Made by a program: the position numbers and the translations under genes
The notes under the pieces: model-generated
What the model was told of the DNA's origin: nothing
Seen by the model: the letters and a program-made list of their open reading frames with translations, nothing else
The model's database searches: none
In this document: positions 16,235 through 25,582 of the stretch, piece after piece
Layout: each line of letters begins with the position of its first letter
Position numbering within the stretch: position 1 is the first letter of the stretch
Assembly: GCF_009901585.1 (NCBI RefSeq)
Contig: NZ_WXYO01000010.1
Location: forward strand, 18,128-82,127
Direction: 5' to 3'
DNA from: Poritiphilus flavus
GTDB taxonomy: Bacteria; Bacteroidota; Bacteroidia; Flavobacteriales; Flavobacteriaceae
DNA length: 64,000 bases

Positions 16235-17140
16235 TTGAAGGCCGAAGTACAAAAGATCCAACTCCCGATTCTAGAACAGAAGTCAATTTCTCTCCAAATC
16301 AAGAGGGAAGACCTTCTTTATCCGGCCCTTTCCGGAAACAAGTACAGAAAACTCAAATACAATCTGCTCAGTGCCCGGGAACAAGGCCACGAACAGCTTC
16401 TTACCTTTGGCGGAGCTTACTCCAATCATATTGCGGCAACCGCGAGGGCAGGGAAGGATAATGGTATCAAAACCATAGGTATAATTCGGGGTGAGGAATT
16501 AGTTTCCGCATGGGAGCAGAACCCCACTCTAAAAAAGGCCCGGCAGGATGGCATGCAATTCAAATTTGTAAGTCGTACTACCTATCGCGAAAGGCATGAT
16601 CCGGCTTTTCATGCAAGGCTCCGGGCGGAATTCGGTAAATACTACCTCTTGCCTGAAGGCGGCACCAATGAGCTGGCTATCAGGGGCTGCGAGGAAATAC
16701 TTAGTGATGAGGATAAGGAATTCAACGTGGTCTGTTGCAGTGTGGGAACCGGGGGGACCCTGGCCGGGATCGTAAATAGCTCATGGGAGCATCAGCTTAT
16801 TTTGGGTTTTCCCGCCTTAGCCGGGGATTTTTTGAATAAAGATATTCGTAAATTTACTGCCGGAAATAATTGGGAATTGCAGCAAGACTACCATTTCGGA
16901 GGTTATGCACGGGTCAATAAGGAGCTGGTACTGTTTATAAATAATTTCTACAGCCAGACTAAAATTCCACTGGATCCCGTTTATACAGGAAAGATGATGT
17001 TTGGAATACTGGACCTTATAAGAAAGGATTTCTTTGCAGCCCATACGAAGATTTTAGCCATTCATACGGGTGGCCTGCAGGGGATAGACGGAATGAATAC
17101 AAAATTGAAAATGAAAAACTTACCATTGATCGAGGTATGA
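16235..17140 (+). CDS. PLP-dependent ACC deaminase / D-cysteine desulfhydrase family enzyme
   Basis: A 301-residue fold-type II PLP enzyme. The cofactor lysine is K36 in SGNKYRKLKYN, and the glycine loop binding the phosphate is VGTGGTLAG near residue 170. The substrate could be 1-aminocyclopropane-1-carboxylate or D-cysteine; the latter is more often correct in this phylum. The only reasonable start is TTG at 16235, because the in-frame stop TGA at 16211 leaves no ATG before the conserved region. Its last 4 bp overlap the start of the glucosaminidase gene (ATGA junction). Confidence 0.88.
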   Translation: MKAEVQKIQLPILEQKSISLQIKREDLLYPALSGNKYRKLKYNLLSAREQGHEQLLTFGGAYSNHIAATARAGKDNGIKTIGIIRGEELVSAWEQNPTLKKARQDGMQFKFVSRTTYRERHDPAFHARLRAEFGKYYLLPEGGTNELAIRGCEEILSDEDKEFNVVCCSVGTGGTLAGIVNSSWEHQLILGFPALAGDFLNKDIRKFTAGNNWELQQDYHFGGYARVNKELVLFINNFYSQTKIPLDPVYTGKMMFGILDLIRKDFFAAHTKILAIHTGGLQGIDGMNTKLKMKNLPLIEV

Positions 17141-17958
17141 GAAGACTATGCACTCTGGCCCTGTTGGCCGTACTGCTGGGTAGTTGCGGTACCAAAAAGA
17201 GAACCTCCTATTCCAAGCGATACAAACCCACGCCAAAAACTACAACAGTTGATACTTCGGAGGATAGTGATGATAAATTATATCCCATGCCCGAGGACAA
17301 TGGCAAGTTCGTTAAATTCCCTATCAATTCTGTAGAAGAGTACATTGACACCTTCGCGGAGATCGCCCAGTTCGAGATGAAGGCCTACGGCATTCCTGCG
17401 AGCATAACCCTGGCCCAGGGGATATTGGAAAGTGGATTTGGCAGGGGCCAACTCACCACGCGTAGTAACAACCACTTCGGCATAAAATGTCATAAGGGCT
17501 GGGACGGGCAGGTTGTTTATCACGATGATGACGAGAAGGGCGAGTGTTTCCGAAAATACAATCACCCTATGTATTCCTTCAGGGATCACAGCATATTTCT
17601 TTCATCCAGGTCCAGGTACGCCTCTTTGTTTGAGCTGCGAAAAGACAATTACAAGGCATGGGCCAGGGGACTTAAGGCGGCCGGCTATGCCACGGACAAG
17701 CGCTATCCACAAAAACTGATCTCCTTTATAGAACAATACAAACTCTACGAATACGACCGGGCCGTAATGCGTGAAAAATATGGAGGATCTAAGATCGAGA
17801 TCACACGAAGCCCTGAAGTTTACATTGTGAAAGCCGGAGACACCCTTTACTCCATCTCCAGAAGGTATCTGGTCTCCGTGGAAGAGTTAATGGAATTGAA
17901 CCGCATGGAAGATAGTACTTTGTCCATAGGACAGGAACTCAAAATAAAATCCGAATAG
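17137..17958 (+). CDS. Glucosaminidase (GH73) lipoprotein with LysM domain
   Basis: A 273-residue peptidoglycan hydrolase. The signal ends at LLGSCG, so it is a lipoprotein. Residues about 67-205 are a GH73-type N-acetylglucosaminidase domain ([35 protein letters not shown]). The C-terminus (about 224-271) is one LysM repeat ([20 protein letters not shown]) that binds glycan chains. It probably acts at the inner face of the outer membrane in wall turnover. It overlaps the deaminase gene by 4 bp and precedes hemL by 5 bp. Confidence 0.93.
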   Translation: MRRLCTLALLAVLLGSCGTKKRTSYSKRYKPTPKTTTVDTSEDSDDKLYPMPEDNGKFVKFPINSVEEYIDTFAEIAQFEMKAYGIPASITLAQGILESGFGRGQLTTRSNNHFGIKCHKGWDGQVVYHDDDEKGECFRKYNHPMYSFRDHSIFLSSRSRYASLFELRKDNYKAWARGLKAAGYATDKRYPQKLISFIEQYKLYEYDRAVMREKYGGSKIEITRSPEVYIVKAGDTLYSISRRYLVSVEELMELNRMEDSTLSIGQELKIKSE

Positions 17959-17963
17959 AACAT

Positions 17964-19253
17964 ATGCAGTATAAAAGAAGCAGTGCGCTTTTTGCTGAAG
18001 CTAAAAAATACATTCCCGGGGGTGTAAATTCCCCTGTCAGAGCATTTAAAGCTGTTGGGGGCGACCCGATTTTTGTGTCACATGCCAAGGGTGCCTATTT
18101 ATTTGATGAGGACGGAAACAGGCTCATAGACTACATTGCCTCCTGGGGACCGCTTATTTTGGGTCATGCCTATGAACCGGTAATAGAGGCGGTGACAGAA
18201 AAAGCCAAAAAAGGTACTTCTTTTGGAATGCCTACGGCCATAGAAACTGAATTGGCGAAATTGGCCGTGTCCATGGTCCCTAATATAGATAAGATCCGTT
18301 TTGTCAATAGCGGTACAGAAGCCTGTATGAGTGCCATTCGCCTGGCCCGGGGATTTACGGCCAAGGACAAGATCATAAAATTCGCGGGATGCTACCACGG
18401 CCATGCAGATGCATTTCTGATCCAGGCAGGTAGTGGAGCGGTCACATTCGGTAGTCCAAATAGCCCAGGAGTTACCCAGGGCACTGCGAAAGATACCCTA
18501 TTGGCAGATTATAACGATCTCGGGAGCGTAGAAAAACTGGTAGAGGCGAACAAGGGAGAAATTGCGGCTGTGATCATAGAACCTGTAGCGGGTAATATGG
18601 GTTGTATAATTCCGGAAAAAGAATTTATAGAAGGACTTCGGAAGCTCTGCACAGCAGAAGGGATCTTATTGGTTTTTGATGAGGTCATGACCGGGTTCCG
18701 GTTGAGTCGTGGTGGAGCACAGGAAACCCTTGGGATAGATGCGGATATTGTTACTTTCGGAAAAGTTATTGGCGGGGGACTTCCTGTTGGAGCCTTTGCG
18801 GCCAGATCTGAGATCATGGCATATCTGGCTCCTGAAGGTCCGGTTTATCAGGCAGGAACCCTCAGTGGTAATCCCCTGGCAATGAGCGCCGGTTATGCCA
18901 TGTTGCACAGCCTGAATTCCAAACCGGAAATTTTTGAGAGTCTTGCTGAAAAAACGCATTACCTGCACCAGGGATTTGACCGGGTTTTAACCGCTGCCGG
19001 GATCCCCTACCAGGTAAATCGATTTGGAAGTATGATCTCCGTGCATTTCACAGCGGAACCGGTAAAGGATTTTAAGTCTGCTGCCAAGGGGAATAACGAT
19101 ACCTTTAAGCGCTATTTTCACGGTATGTTGGAGCAGGGGATCTATCTGCCCCCCAGCGCATTTGAAAGTTATTTCCTCAATGACGCTCTGAGTTATCAAG
19201 ACCTGGATGAAACTATCGCGGCTTTGGAAAAGGTATGCCCGCTACTCACTTAG
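17964..19253 (+). CDS. hemL: Glutamate-1-semialdehyde 2,1-aminomutase
   Basis: PLP enzyme converting glutamate-1-semialdehyde to 5-aminolevulinate in the C5 route of haem biosynthesis. The 429 residues match the family length. Visible motifs are [13 protein letters not shown] near the N-terminus, [25 protein letters not shown] (Asp239 contacts the pyridine ring) and [15 protein letters not shown] with the PLP lysine K267. The gene is the last in the run that starts at 15890 and is followed at 60 bp by the inverted-repeat element at 19314-19480. No haem box or riboswitch was seen upstream. Confidence 0.97.
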   Translation: MQYKRSSALFAEAKKYIPGGVNSPVRAFKAVGGDPIFVSHAKGAYLFDEDGNRLIDYIASWGPLILGHAYEPVIEAVTEKAKKGTSFGMPTAIETELAKLAVSMVPNIDKIRFVNSGTEACMSAIRLARGFTAKDKIIKFAGCYHGHADAFLIQAGSGAVTFGSPNSPGVTQGTAKDTLLADYNDLGSVEKLVEANKGEIAAVIIEPVAGNMGCIIPEKEFIEGLRKLCTAEGILLVFDEVMTGFRLSRGGAQETLGIDADIVTFGKVIGGGLPVGAFAARSEIMAYLAPEGPVYQAGTLSGNPLAMSAGYAMLHSLNSKPEIFESLAEKTHYLHQGFDRVLTAAGIPYQVNRFGSMISVHFTAEPVKDFKSAAKGNNDTFKRYFHGMLEQGIYLPPSAFESYFLNDALSYQDLDETIAALEKVCPLLT

Positions 19254-19313
19254 CTGAAGCTTAACTTTCAATTTTCCTTTTGTTAGTCTGATTGACCTTA
19301 ACTGTCAATGTAA

Positions 19314-19480
19314 GGAGGCTGTATAAAAAGAGTAATTCGTCCGTTCTAGCATCCGCCCGGGCAGTCTAGAACTTATTAAAGTTCTGAATATCTAATACAT
19401 CTCGACTGCCTGCCCGACTAAGTCATTCAGGCGGGCGCTCGATGTGACCAAGGCATGTACAGACTTTTTAGACAGCCTCC
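19314..19480. mobile_element. MITE-like inverted-repeat element, 167 bp
   Basis: The ends form 17-bp terminal inverted repeats with one mismatch: GGAGGCTGTATAAAAAG at 19314-19330 and the complement of GGAGGCTGTCTAAAAAG at 19464-19480. Inside are nested palindromes: GTTCTAG/CTAGAAC (19343-19349 and 19366-19372) and a larger imperfect one around 19399-19446 with GC-rich arms. There is no coding capacity. Ends of this GGCTGTCTAAAAAG type resemble those of insertion sequences, so a non-autonomous derivative is plausible. No target duplication is evident. It also separates two convergent genes and may terminate transcription. Confidence 0.6.
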
Positions 19481-19489
19481 ATCGTATGC

Positions 19490-19930
19490 TTACCTACTAC
19501 GTTTTCCGTGCTTCTGCCTGCGGTGTTTGCTCTTGAGGGCCATAATCTTTTCCCACTTCGCATATTGATCGTCGTCAAGTATGGAACGCATCTTTTTTTT
19601 CTCGGCGATCGCCTTATCCAGACGCTCGATCTGAAGTTGATAACGCTGTTCAGTACTCAGTTTACTATCCTCTGAATTTTCCCTGGCTTCCTTACGGGAT
19701 TCCATCTTAGCCTTTCGCTCCGTGGCTTTTTCAAGGCTTAGTTTTTGTACTTGCCTTTGCTGGGCGTCGGAAAGATCCAGGGCCAGGGTTAATTTCTTGG
19801 TGTGCAGTGTAGCCAATTGCTCCGGACTCAGGTCCTTTAAATTTCTCTTGTGATCCATGCTATGCTCGCCTCTTTGCCCAAAAGCAACTAAACCGATCAG
19901 CATGAATACGGTAACTAAAACTCTTTTCAT
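19490..19930 (-). CDS. DUF4890-like secreted helical protein (Spy/CpxP-like)
   Basis: A 146-residue exported protein with a signal peptide (cleavage near AFGQ) and a highly charged all-helical mature part. The LTLALDLSDAQQRQVQKL block and later YQLQIERLDKAIAEKKKMRS resemble the LTxxQ motifs of Spy/CpxP-type periplasmic chaperones and DUF4890 of Bacteroidota. Its C-terminus is strongly basic (KHRRQKHGKRSR). A chaperone or metal-stress role is a family-based guess. It converges on hemL across the MITE-like element. Confidence 0.75.
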   Translation of the reverse strand: MKRVLVTVFMLIGLVAFGQRGEHSMDHKRNLKDLSPEQLATLHTKKLTLALDLSDAQQRQVQKLSLEKATERKAKMESRKEARENSEDSKLSTEQRYQLQIERLDKAIAEKKKMRSILDDDQYAKWEKIMALKSKHRRQKHGKRSR

Positions 19931-20043
19931 GTTGTTTAAATTTTATTGATTCAACCTTTAGACCTTTACAAGGCCTCAAGGTTTAAACAACAAAGAGAAT
20001 TTATGATGCATTTAACTTTTAGGACCTGCTGAGTTGGAATTAT

Positions 20044-20084
20044 ACAAAACACCCGGGGTGCGAAGCTATTCGCACCCCGGGTGT
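20044..20084 (-). terminator. Very strong terminator hairpin with perfect 16-bp stem
   Basis: Perfect inverted repeat with 16-bp arms (20049-20064 and 20069-20084) and loop GCTA. The stem is GC-rich (CCCGGGG core). On the minus strand the stem runs into a TTTT tract, so it ends transcription of the 63-residue gene at 20113-20304. The plus strand has no T run after the stem. Confidence 0.85.
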
Positions 20085-20112
20085 CTGTTAAGAATATAAA
20101 GGTTAATCGAAA

Positions 20113-20304
20113 TTACTGCTTTACCTCATCTGCATCTGAAAAATTTGTTGAAGACAGGTCTTCTGTCTGTATCTCTGCAAAGGTTTCTTTTTTAGTGTTC
20201 GCCATTTGTTCCGCTTCCAGTTTTATATTGTAGTTATAGTAAAAGAAAAGGGCCGCTACGAAACAAACGAAATAGGCAAGACTTTTTATTTTATAGGTTT
20301 TCAT
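20113..20304 (-). CDS. Small hypothetical membrane protein (63 residues)
   Basis: A 63-residue protein with a single N-terminal membrane helix (about 8-24, SLAYFVCFVAALFFYYNYN) and an acidic, Ser/Thr-rich tail. No family is recognised. The short ORF is probably real because a dedicated, very strong terminator starts 28 bp downstream and the gap on each side contains no other gene. Confidence 0.5.
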   Translation of the reverse strand: MKTYKIKSLAYFVCFVAALFFYYNYNIKLEAEQMANTKKETFAEIQTEDLSSTNFSDADEVKQ

Positions 20305-20445
20305 GGATCGGGGGTTTTAATTACATCACTAAATTACCCATAAATAGGGCTTTTTCCAATATCTATGTTGTAAAAGCCCCCCTTCATGGGGTGAATTCTC
20401 AAAAAAATGTGGTTAGGCTTGGAAAACCCTTATTTTTTTGGCAAA

Positions 20446-20479
20446 AAAAAGCGCTGATCATCGATGAAAAGCGCTTTTT
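20446..20479. terminator. Terminator downstream of the zinc metalloprotease
   Basis: Stem AAAAAGCGCT (20446-20455) paired with AGCGCTTTTT (20470-20479) around a 14-nt loop. On the minus strand the A-rich arm becomes the T tract, 20 bp after the metalloprotease stop. The hairpin is close to symmetric and could act in both directions. Confidence 0.8.
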
Positions 20480-20498
20480 ACGGTAACATTTTTATTCC

Positions 20499-22997
20499 CT
20501 AGCTCGGGTTTAGGATCAGATTGATGCGCTCCAAAGCGTCCTGCAGGTGGTATCTGCTCATTTGATCCGAAGTCCTTGATATGGCGCCGCGTATTCTACC
20601 TTGCAGAATATTTAGTTCGGCACGGGCTACTGAACGAATGTCCGATTGGCTGGTATTTACCACGGTGGATTTCTGGTAGCCTCTGATTTCCGGTTTTTTC
20701 GCCTGATTCTTTGCGGTCATCAGGTATTCCAGTCTGTCTATATGCGCCTTTTGCAAATTCCGGCGATAGGTATCAATTTTACGCCCACTTCGGAGCTCAG
20801 ACCAAAGTCCGTTTCGCAGATCCTGCATCATACCGCTCAAGGAATAGGCCTCAGAGCCGTTTAGCGTTTCATTCTCTATAAGCCTTGCCATTTTACCAAG
20901 ACTCAATATTCGGTTAAGCGTACGAACCTGAAGTGCCCTTACACGCTCTACGGATCCTGAGTATTCAATTTTGGAGAACAACTCCTTATCCAACAACCAT
21001 TCGGGAGTTTGAAACAACTGCTCATGGACAAAATTCAGACAATTTTTTTGATGCTCTTTAGAAACATGAGTATAGACCGCCCCATCCTGATCATAAGTCT
21101 TATGGTATTCGTAAACACCTCCGATATTATTAGAGACATGACCCATATATCGGTTGAATTGGGCGATTACCTGTCCGTATAATGTTTCCAGATCATCGTA
21201 GTTCTTACCGTCTTCGGCAGTCCATTCCGTTAAATTAGGTACGATGCGTTTTAGGTTTTCAATGCCGTAATCACTGGCTTTGATCGCATCGTCCCCAAGG
21301 TCTTCGGTTTGGGAACTGGGGTCAACAACATCACCGATCTGCTGATGACCAAAGCGATACATGGGGTCATCCGCATGGTCCAATATCCACTGATCCAGAA
21401 TTGGTTTCTCTTCCTCTGCAGACTTGTCCGGGATAGGCCTGTAGCCCCATCTTATGGAGTGCTTGTCATATACACCGATATCCGGCATCAATGCCACATC
21501 ACCGTCTTCCGGTTGTGCGATATAATTGAATCGGGCATAGTCCATTATGGAAGGAGCCGTCCCGTATTTTTTAGTGAAGTTTACAGATCGGAGCGAATCT
21601 ACCGGATAGGCTACGCTACTTCCCATATTGTGTGGCAGGCCCAAAGTATGTCCTACCTCATGAGCCGAAACAAAGCGGATCAACCGGCCCATAACTTCTT
21701 CCTTAAAAGCCACACCCCTGGCGTCCGGGTTTATGGCAGCTGTTTGTACAAAAAACCAGTTACGTAAAAGGGTCATTACATTGTGATACCAATTGATATC
21801 CGATTCCAGGATCTCCCCGCTACGCGGATCACTTACGTGAGGTCCATTGGCATTGGGTATAGGAGAAGCCAGGTAGCGAACCACAGAATACCTGATGTCT
21901 TCCGGAGACCATTCCGGGTCTTCTTCCGGTGAGGGTGGGTCCTTGGCCAGAATGGCGTTTTTGAAACCGGCACCCTCAAAAGCCACCTGCCAGTCTTCAA
22001 TGCCTTGTTTGATAAATGGTATCCACTTTTTGGGAGTGGCCCGGTCAACATAGTACACTATGGGCTTTTTAGGTTCCACCAGCTCTCCATTCTTAAATTT
22101 CTCCATGTCCTCTTCCTTAACCTCGAGCCGCCAGCGATCCAGGAATCTAACCGTCTTGCTTTCCTGGGCCTCCAAACCGTAATCCGTCTGCCCGCGGGCA
22201 AACCATCCTACCCTTCTGTCGAAATAGCGCCTTTTCATAGGTTCTTCAGGTAATAGGATCATAGAATTGTTGATCTCAATAGAAATAGAACCCAGGCTGG
22301 TGTTAGAGGGCGGCTCTTTGGCGAGATAGGTCTTTACATGCCTTGCCTCCAGGTTGAGAGGATAACTTTTCAGCGATTCTATATAACTTCTTTTTTCATC
22401 AAGTCGAGACACCTTGTAACGTTTTCTATAGAACTCCGGCATCCCAAGCGCTTTGGCATCTTTGGTAAACAGTTCGTCTACCTCGATCACTGTTGCCGGA
22501 TTCAGGGAATCCTTTTTAAAGGCTTTGATATCGAAAGCGAATAATACCGGTTCAAAATTAGAATTGACCACAGCTTCGTGTATAGGAAGCGAATCCGCAG
22601 CTACCACACCATAACTAACGACCCTCAGAAGGACTTTCTTAGGCTTTTTCTCCCATCGCAAGACCTGGGTGTTGATCTTGCCTCCCCCAAAACCTATTCC
22701 GGAAGCTGTTTTAGATATCCTGCTCACCATGAGCATTTCCCTGCTAAAAAGTGAATCAGGAATTTCGTAATAGTGTTTGTCATCGACCACGTGTACATCA
22801 AACAGCCCCTTGTCTGTTACAGCATCTTTGGTGATAACCTTATCGTAAGCTTTTATTTTGTCTTTTTTGCCCTTGGAGTCCTTGGACGCCTGCTCCGTTT
22901 TGTTCTTTTTCTTTTTGAATATCTGTGCTTCGGTTTGGGAAGGTAAACTTAGAACCAAGCAAAGTACGAGTAACTTACAAAGGGTAGTTTTGGCCAT
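20499..22997 (-). CDS. Secreted zinc-dependent metalloprotease (DUF5117/DUF5118 type)
   Basis: An 832-residue exported protein. The start at 22997 (MAKTTLCKLL...) is preferred because it begins directly with a signal peptide ending at TEAQ; the upstream in-frame ATG at 23081 would bury it. An N-terminal DUF5118-like linker is followed by a DUF5117-like domain. The catalytic motif HEVGHTLGLPHNMGSS is a metzincin-type HExxHxxGxxH, near residue 475, with a downstream SIMDYARFNY that can supply the Met-turn. The C-terminal about 250 residues are helical. The family is common in Bacteroidota, and its substrates are unknown. A terminator follows the stop. Confidence 0.9.
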   Translation of the reverse strand: MAKTTLCKLLVLCLVLSLPSQTEAQIFKKKKNKTEQASKDSKGKKDKIKAYDKVITKDAVTDKGLFDVHVVDDKHYYEIPDSLFSREMLMVSRISKTASGIGFGGGKINTQVLRWEKKPKKVLLRVVSYGVVAADSLPIHEAVVNSNFEPVLFAFDIKAFKKDSLNPATVIEVDELFTKDAKALGMPEFYRKRYKVSRLDEKRSYIESLKSYPLNLEARHVKTYLAKEPPSNTSLGSISIEINNSMILLPEEPMKRRYFDRRVGWFARGQTDYGLEAQESKTVRFLDRWRLEVKEEDMEKFKNGELVEPKKPIVYYVDRATPKKWIPFIKQGIEDWQVAFEGAGFKNAILAKDPPSPEEDPEWSPEDIRYSVVRYLASPIPNANGPHVSDPRSGEILESDINWYHNVMTLLRNWFFVQTAAINPDARGVAFKEEVMGRLIRFVSAHEVGHTLGLPHNMGSSVAYPVDSLRSVNFTKKYGTAPSIMDYARFNYIAQPEDGDVALMPDIGVYDKHSIRWGYRPIPDKSAEEEKPILDQWILDHADDPMYRFGHQQIGDVVDPSSQTEDLGDDAIKASDYGIENLKRIVPNLTEWTAEDGKNYDDLETLYGQVIAQFNRYMGHVSNNIGGVYEYHKTYDQDGAVYTHVSKEHQKNCLNFVHEQLFQTPEWLLDKELFSKIEYSGSVERVRALQVRTLNRILSLGKMARLIENETLNGSEAYSLSGMMQDLRNGLWSELRSGRKIDTYRRNLQKAHIDRLEYLMTAKNQAKKPEIRGYQKSTVVNTSQSDIRSVARAELNILQGRIRGAISRTSDQMSRYHLQDALERINLILNPS

Positions 22998-23276
22998 AAA
23001 AAGAGCGTTTTGAAATTTTGAATTTGTCAAAGAACTGAAAAAATGCACAATTCTTTTGTTAACAAAATCATAAGCATACAATTGTTATTATTTACATTTT
23101 ATATTCTATAAATAATTGAAAATCAGAATTATAAACTACATTTTTTTGTAGTACACCACCTACTTCGGTCTTAAATTGTGATGTTAAACAAAGCACAAGA
23201 CTGTAACAATTTAATTTTTGAACAGTCTTATAAGCAAACAATAAACAATTCATCAATCAATCATCAATCAATCAAA

Positions 23277-23909
23277 ATGAATAAGTTGTTACTAATATGT
23301 GGAATGATAATGCTGGGCACTGTCACCACACCGCAAGAAGGAAAAGCATCTCAGGATTGCACTTCCGATAAAACACCCTTAGAAAACACAAAATTGGAAA
23401 GCTTGCCTGTGGTTTTGGCAAGTGTTGAATCGCCGGAAATTGTGGCTCCAAAGCTTGTAAGCTGGACCGCGAAGGCAGAGCCTGTAGAACTTGATCTTTG
23501 TGAGATCGTCTATATTGAGGAGGAATCAGATTTCGACCTTGGATTCGACACCGCGGATTATCTGCCAACGGACTTTGACCCTTATAAGGTCTATGTAGAT
23601 CTAAGCAGTGTAAATTATATAGAGGAAAACGAAGATCCATTCACCGGTATAGTTACCGAAAGCCATCTGCCTGAAGGATTCAATGCGTACGCGGCTCCCG
23701 AAGATTTCATGTCGGTTTCCTACATAGAAGAGGAATCTGAGCTTGCCTTAGGATTTGACACAGCTGCCTACCTGCCAGCAGGATTTGACCCTTACGAGCC
23801 CTACTTTGACCTGAATGCTATAGAGTATATAGAAGAAGCAGATGAAGTAGAGCTGGATTTTGACACCTTAGATTATTTACCCGAGGGTTTTGACCCTTAC
23901 TCGCGATAA
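23277..23909 (+). CDS. Secreted acidic protein of four 35-residue repeats
   Basis: A 210-residue protein: signal peptide (MNKLLLICGMIMLGTVTT...), a short linker with a single CTSD cysteine region, then four tandem repeats with an exact period of 35 residues (77-111, 112-146, 147-181 and 182-210, the last truncated at 29). The repeat consensus is YIEEE..L.FDTADYLP.GFDPY..Y.DL..V. Repeats 1 and 3 are the closest pair. The protein is very acidic (Asp/Glu-rich) with no sorting domain or lipobox. I recognise no characterised family; calcium binding or surface polymer interaction is only a guess from composition. The start at 23277 is chosen over the in-frame ATG at 23178 because it begins at the signal peptide. 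Confidence 0.75.
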   Translation: MNKLLLICGMIMLGTVTTPQEGKASQDCTSDKTPLENTKLESLPVVLASVESPEIVAPKLVSWTAKAEPVELDLCEIVYIEEESDFDLGFDTADYLPTDFDPYKVYVDLSSVNYIEENEDPFTGIVTESHLPEGFNAYAAPEDFMSVSYIEEESELALGFDTAAYLPAGFDPYEPYFDLNAIEYIEEADEVELDFDTLDYLPEGFDPYSR

Positions 23910-23965
23910 ATAAGTGGATAGAACATTTTCTCATTTTCTATCGGATTATTTGATTAGTTAGCCAT

Positions 23966-23991
23966 AAAGCCCTGACGCAAGTCGGGGCTTT
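23966..23991 (+). terminator. Terminator after the 35-residue-repeat protein
   Basis: Stem AAAGCCCTGAC / GTCGGGGCTTT with one G-T wobble and loop GCAA, followed by TATTATT. It lies 57 bp after the stop codon. The A-rich left arm may also serve the SLC13 gene that converges from the right. Confidence 0.75.
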
Positions 23992-24071
23992 ATTATTCCT
24001 GTAATCATTCCTTAGTGTTGCACGTACTTGTGAAACCTGTTGAAGAATTCTGGAGTCAGCGCTTTTCGATA

Positions 24072-25505
24072 TTAAAAAAGTAAAGGTAGTACAAACTGGA
24101 ACATCAGTATTAGCAAGCCAACCGCGATCAGATTCAGTACCACACCAACCCTGGCCATCTGATGTACCCTTATATAACCGCTTGCAAAGACTATAGCATT
24201 TGGCGGAGTGGCCATGGGGAGCATAAAGGCGCAACTGCTCGCGATAGTTACCGGAATCAGGAGGTATAGTATAGGAATTTCCAGGCCAATGGCTATGCCC
24301 GCTACCACAGGTGCCAGCACAGCAACCAGGGCCACATTGCTCATCAGTTCTGTCATAAACAACATCAACGTGATCAGCAAGGCCGCGGTAAACAGAATGC
24401 TTATTTCGCTGGAGGCTATGGCGTTAGAAACCGTGTCTACAATGCCACTTACAGCCATTCCTCGGGCCAATGCCAACCCGCCTCCAAAGAGTATTAGAAT
24501 TCCCCAGGCAAGCCTTTGAGTGTCCTTCCAGTCAATAATAAAATCACCGCGTTTAAGATTAAACGGAATGGAGAATAAGGCCACGGCCGCCATCATACTG
24601 ATAATGGTATCCGAAAGTCCCAGCACAGGGAAAATACTGTTTATTAAGGTTCGGAATATCCAGAGAAATACGGTTACTCCAAAAATGATCAGGACCATTT
24701 TTTCCTTAGGGGAAGTGGGCCCCAGTTTTTTCAACTCCTGATCAATAACCTCTTTTGAGGCGTTGAATTTTAAATGTTTGTTCGGGAACATCCACTTTAC
24801 CAGAACCAGGTAGCAGATGCTCAGTAGAATGAGGGAGAAGGGCAGGCCGATAGTCATCCAACGCAAAAAAGATATTTCTATCTGGTATTCATTTTCCAAC
24901 AATCCGATCAAAACCGAGTTAGGCGGGGTGCCTATAACCGTAGCGATACCCCCGGCATTCGCGGAAAATGCGATTCCCAGCATGACACTCAAGGCAAAAT
25001 TCCTATCGTCTTTTGTAAATCCGTCTTCGTCATTGATCAATAAGCCTATGACCGACATGGCAATTGGCAGCATTACAACCGTACTGGCCGTATTACTGAT
25101 CCACATGCTTAAGGAGGCCGTAGCGATCATAAAACCGAGAACGACTTTGTTCGGGGTGGTGCCTGTGATCCTGATAATATTCAGGGCGATCCTTTTGTGC
25201 AGGTTGACCTTTTCCAGTGCCAGGGCGAGCACAAATCCTCCGAAAAAAAGAAAAATGATTGGACTGCCATAGTTCGCCCCGACTTCCGCTATAGGCATCA
25301 CTTTGAGTATCGGAAAAAGTACGAGGGGCAGCAGGGCAGTGACTGAAATGGATACTGCCTCGGTAATCCACCATAGGACCATCCAGGCGGCTACGGCAAT
25401 AACACCATTGGCGTATTCCTTGCCAGGTATAAGGTCCGGGATGTTGATAAGTAATAAAAAAAGCAGTGGGCCCAAAAGCAGGCCAATTCTCTTGCTGAGG
25501 GTCAT
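24072..25505 (-). CDS. SLC13 / DASS family anion symporter
   Basis: A 477-residue integral membrane protein with about 11-12 hydrophobic segments. The family features are clear: the SNTASTVVMLPIAMSVIG stretch carrying the first SNT substrate/sodium motif, a second pseudo-repeat with LMSNVALVAVLAPV, and GTPPNSVLIGLL. The family cotransports sodium with dicarboxylates, citrate or sulfate; the actual substrate cannot be told. The ATG at 25505 is taken instead of the GTG at 25511. The gene is single, in the same direction as, but 77 bp from, the PKD lipoprotein upstream. Confidence 0.92.
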   Translation of the reverse strand: MTLSKRIGLLLGPLLFLLLINIPDLIPGKEYANGVIAVAAWMVLWWITEAVSISVTALLPLVLFPILKVMPIAEVGANYGSPIIFLFFGGFVLALALEKVNLHKRIALNIIRITGTTPNKVVLGFMIATASLSMWISNTASTVVMLPIAMSVIGLLINDEDGFTKDDRNFALSVMLGIAFSANAGGIATVIGTPPNSVLIGLLENEYQIEISFLRWMTIGLPFSLILLSICYLVLVKWMFPNKHLKFNASKEVIDQELKKLGPTSPKEKMVLIIFGVTVFLWIFRTLINSIFPVLGLSDTIISMMAAVALFSIPFNLKRGDFIIDWKDTQRLAWGILILFGGGLALARGMAVSGIVDTVSNAIASSEISILFTAALLITLMLFMTELMSNVALVAVLAPVVAGIAIGLEIPILYLLIPVTIASSCAFMLPMATPPNAIVFASGYIRVHQMARVGVVLNLIAVGLLILMFQFVLPLLF

Positions 25506-25582
25506 GAACACTAATTTGGACCCTAAACTATACTTTTTGCTTTAGTTTTAAAAATAATGTCACTATACCAATGTCCGGGTTG

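Noticed and set aside
24817..25272. 151-codon plus-strand ORF
   Set aside because: It is antisense to the SLC13 transporter, which accounts for the region.
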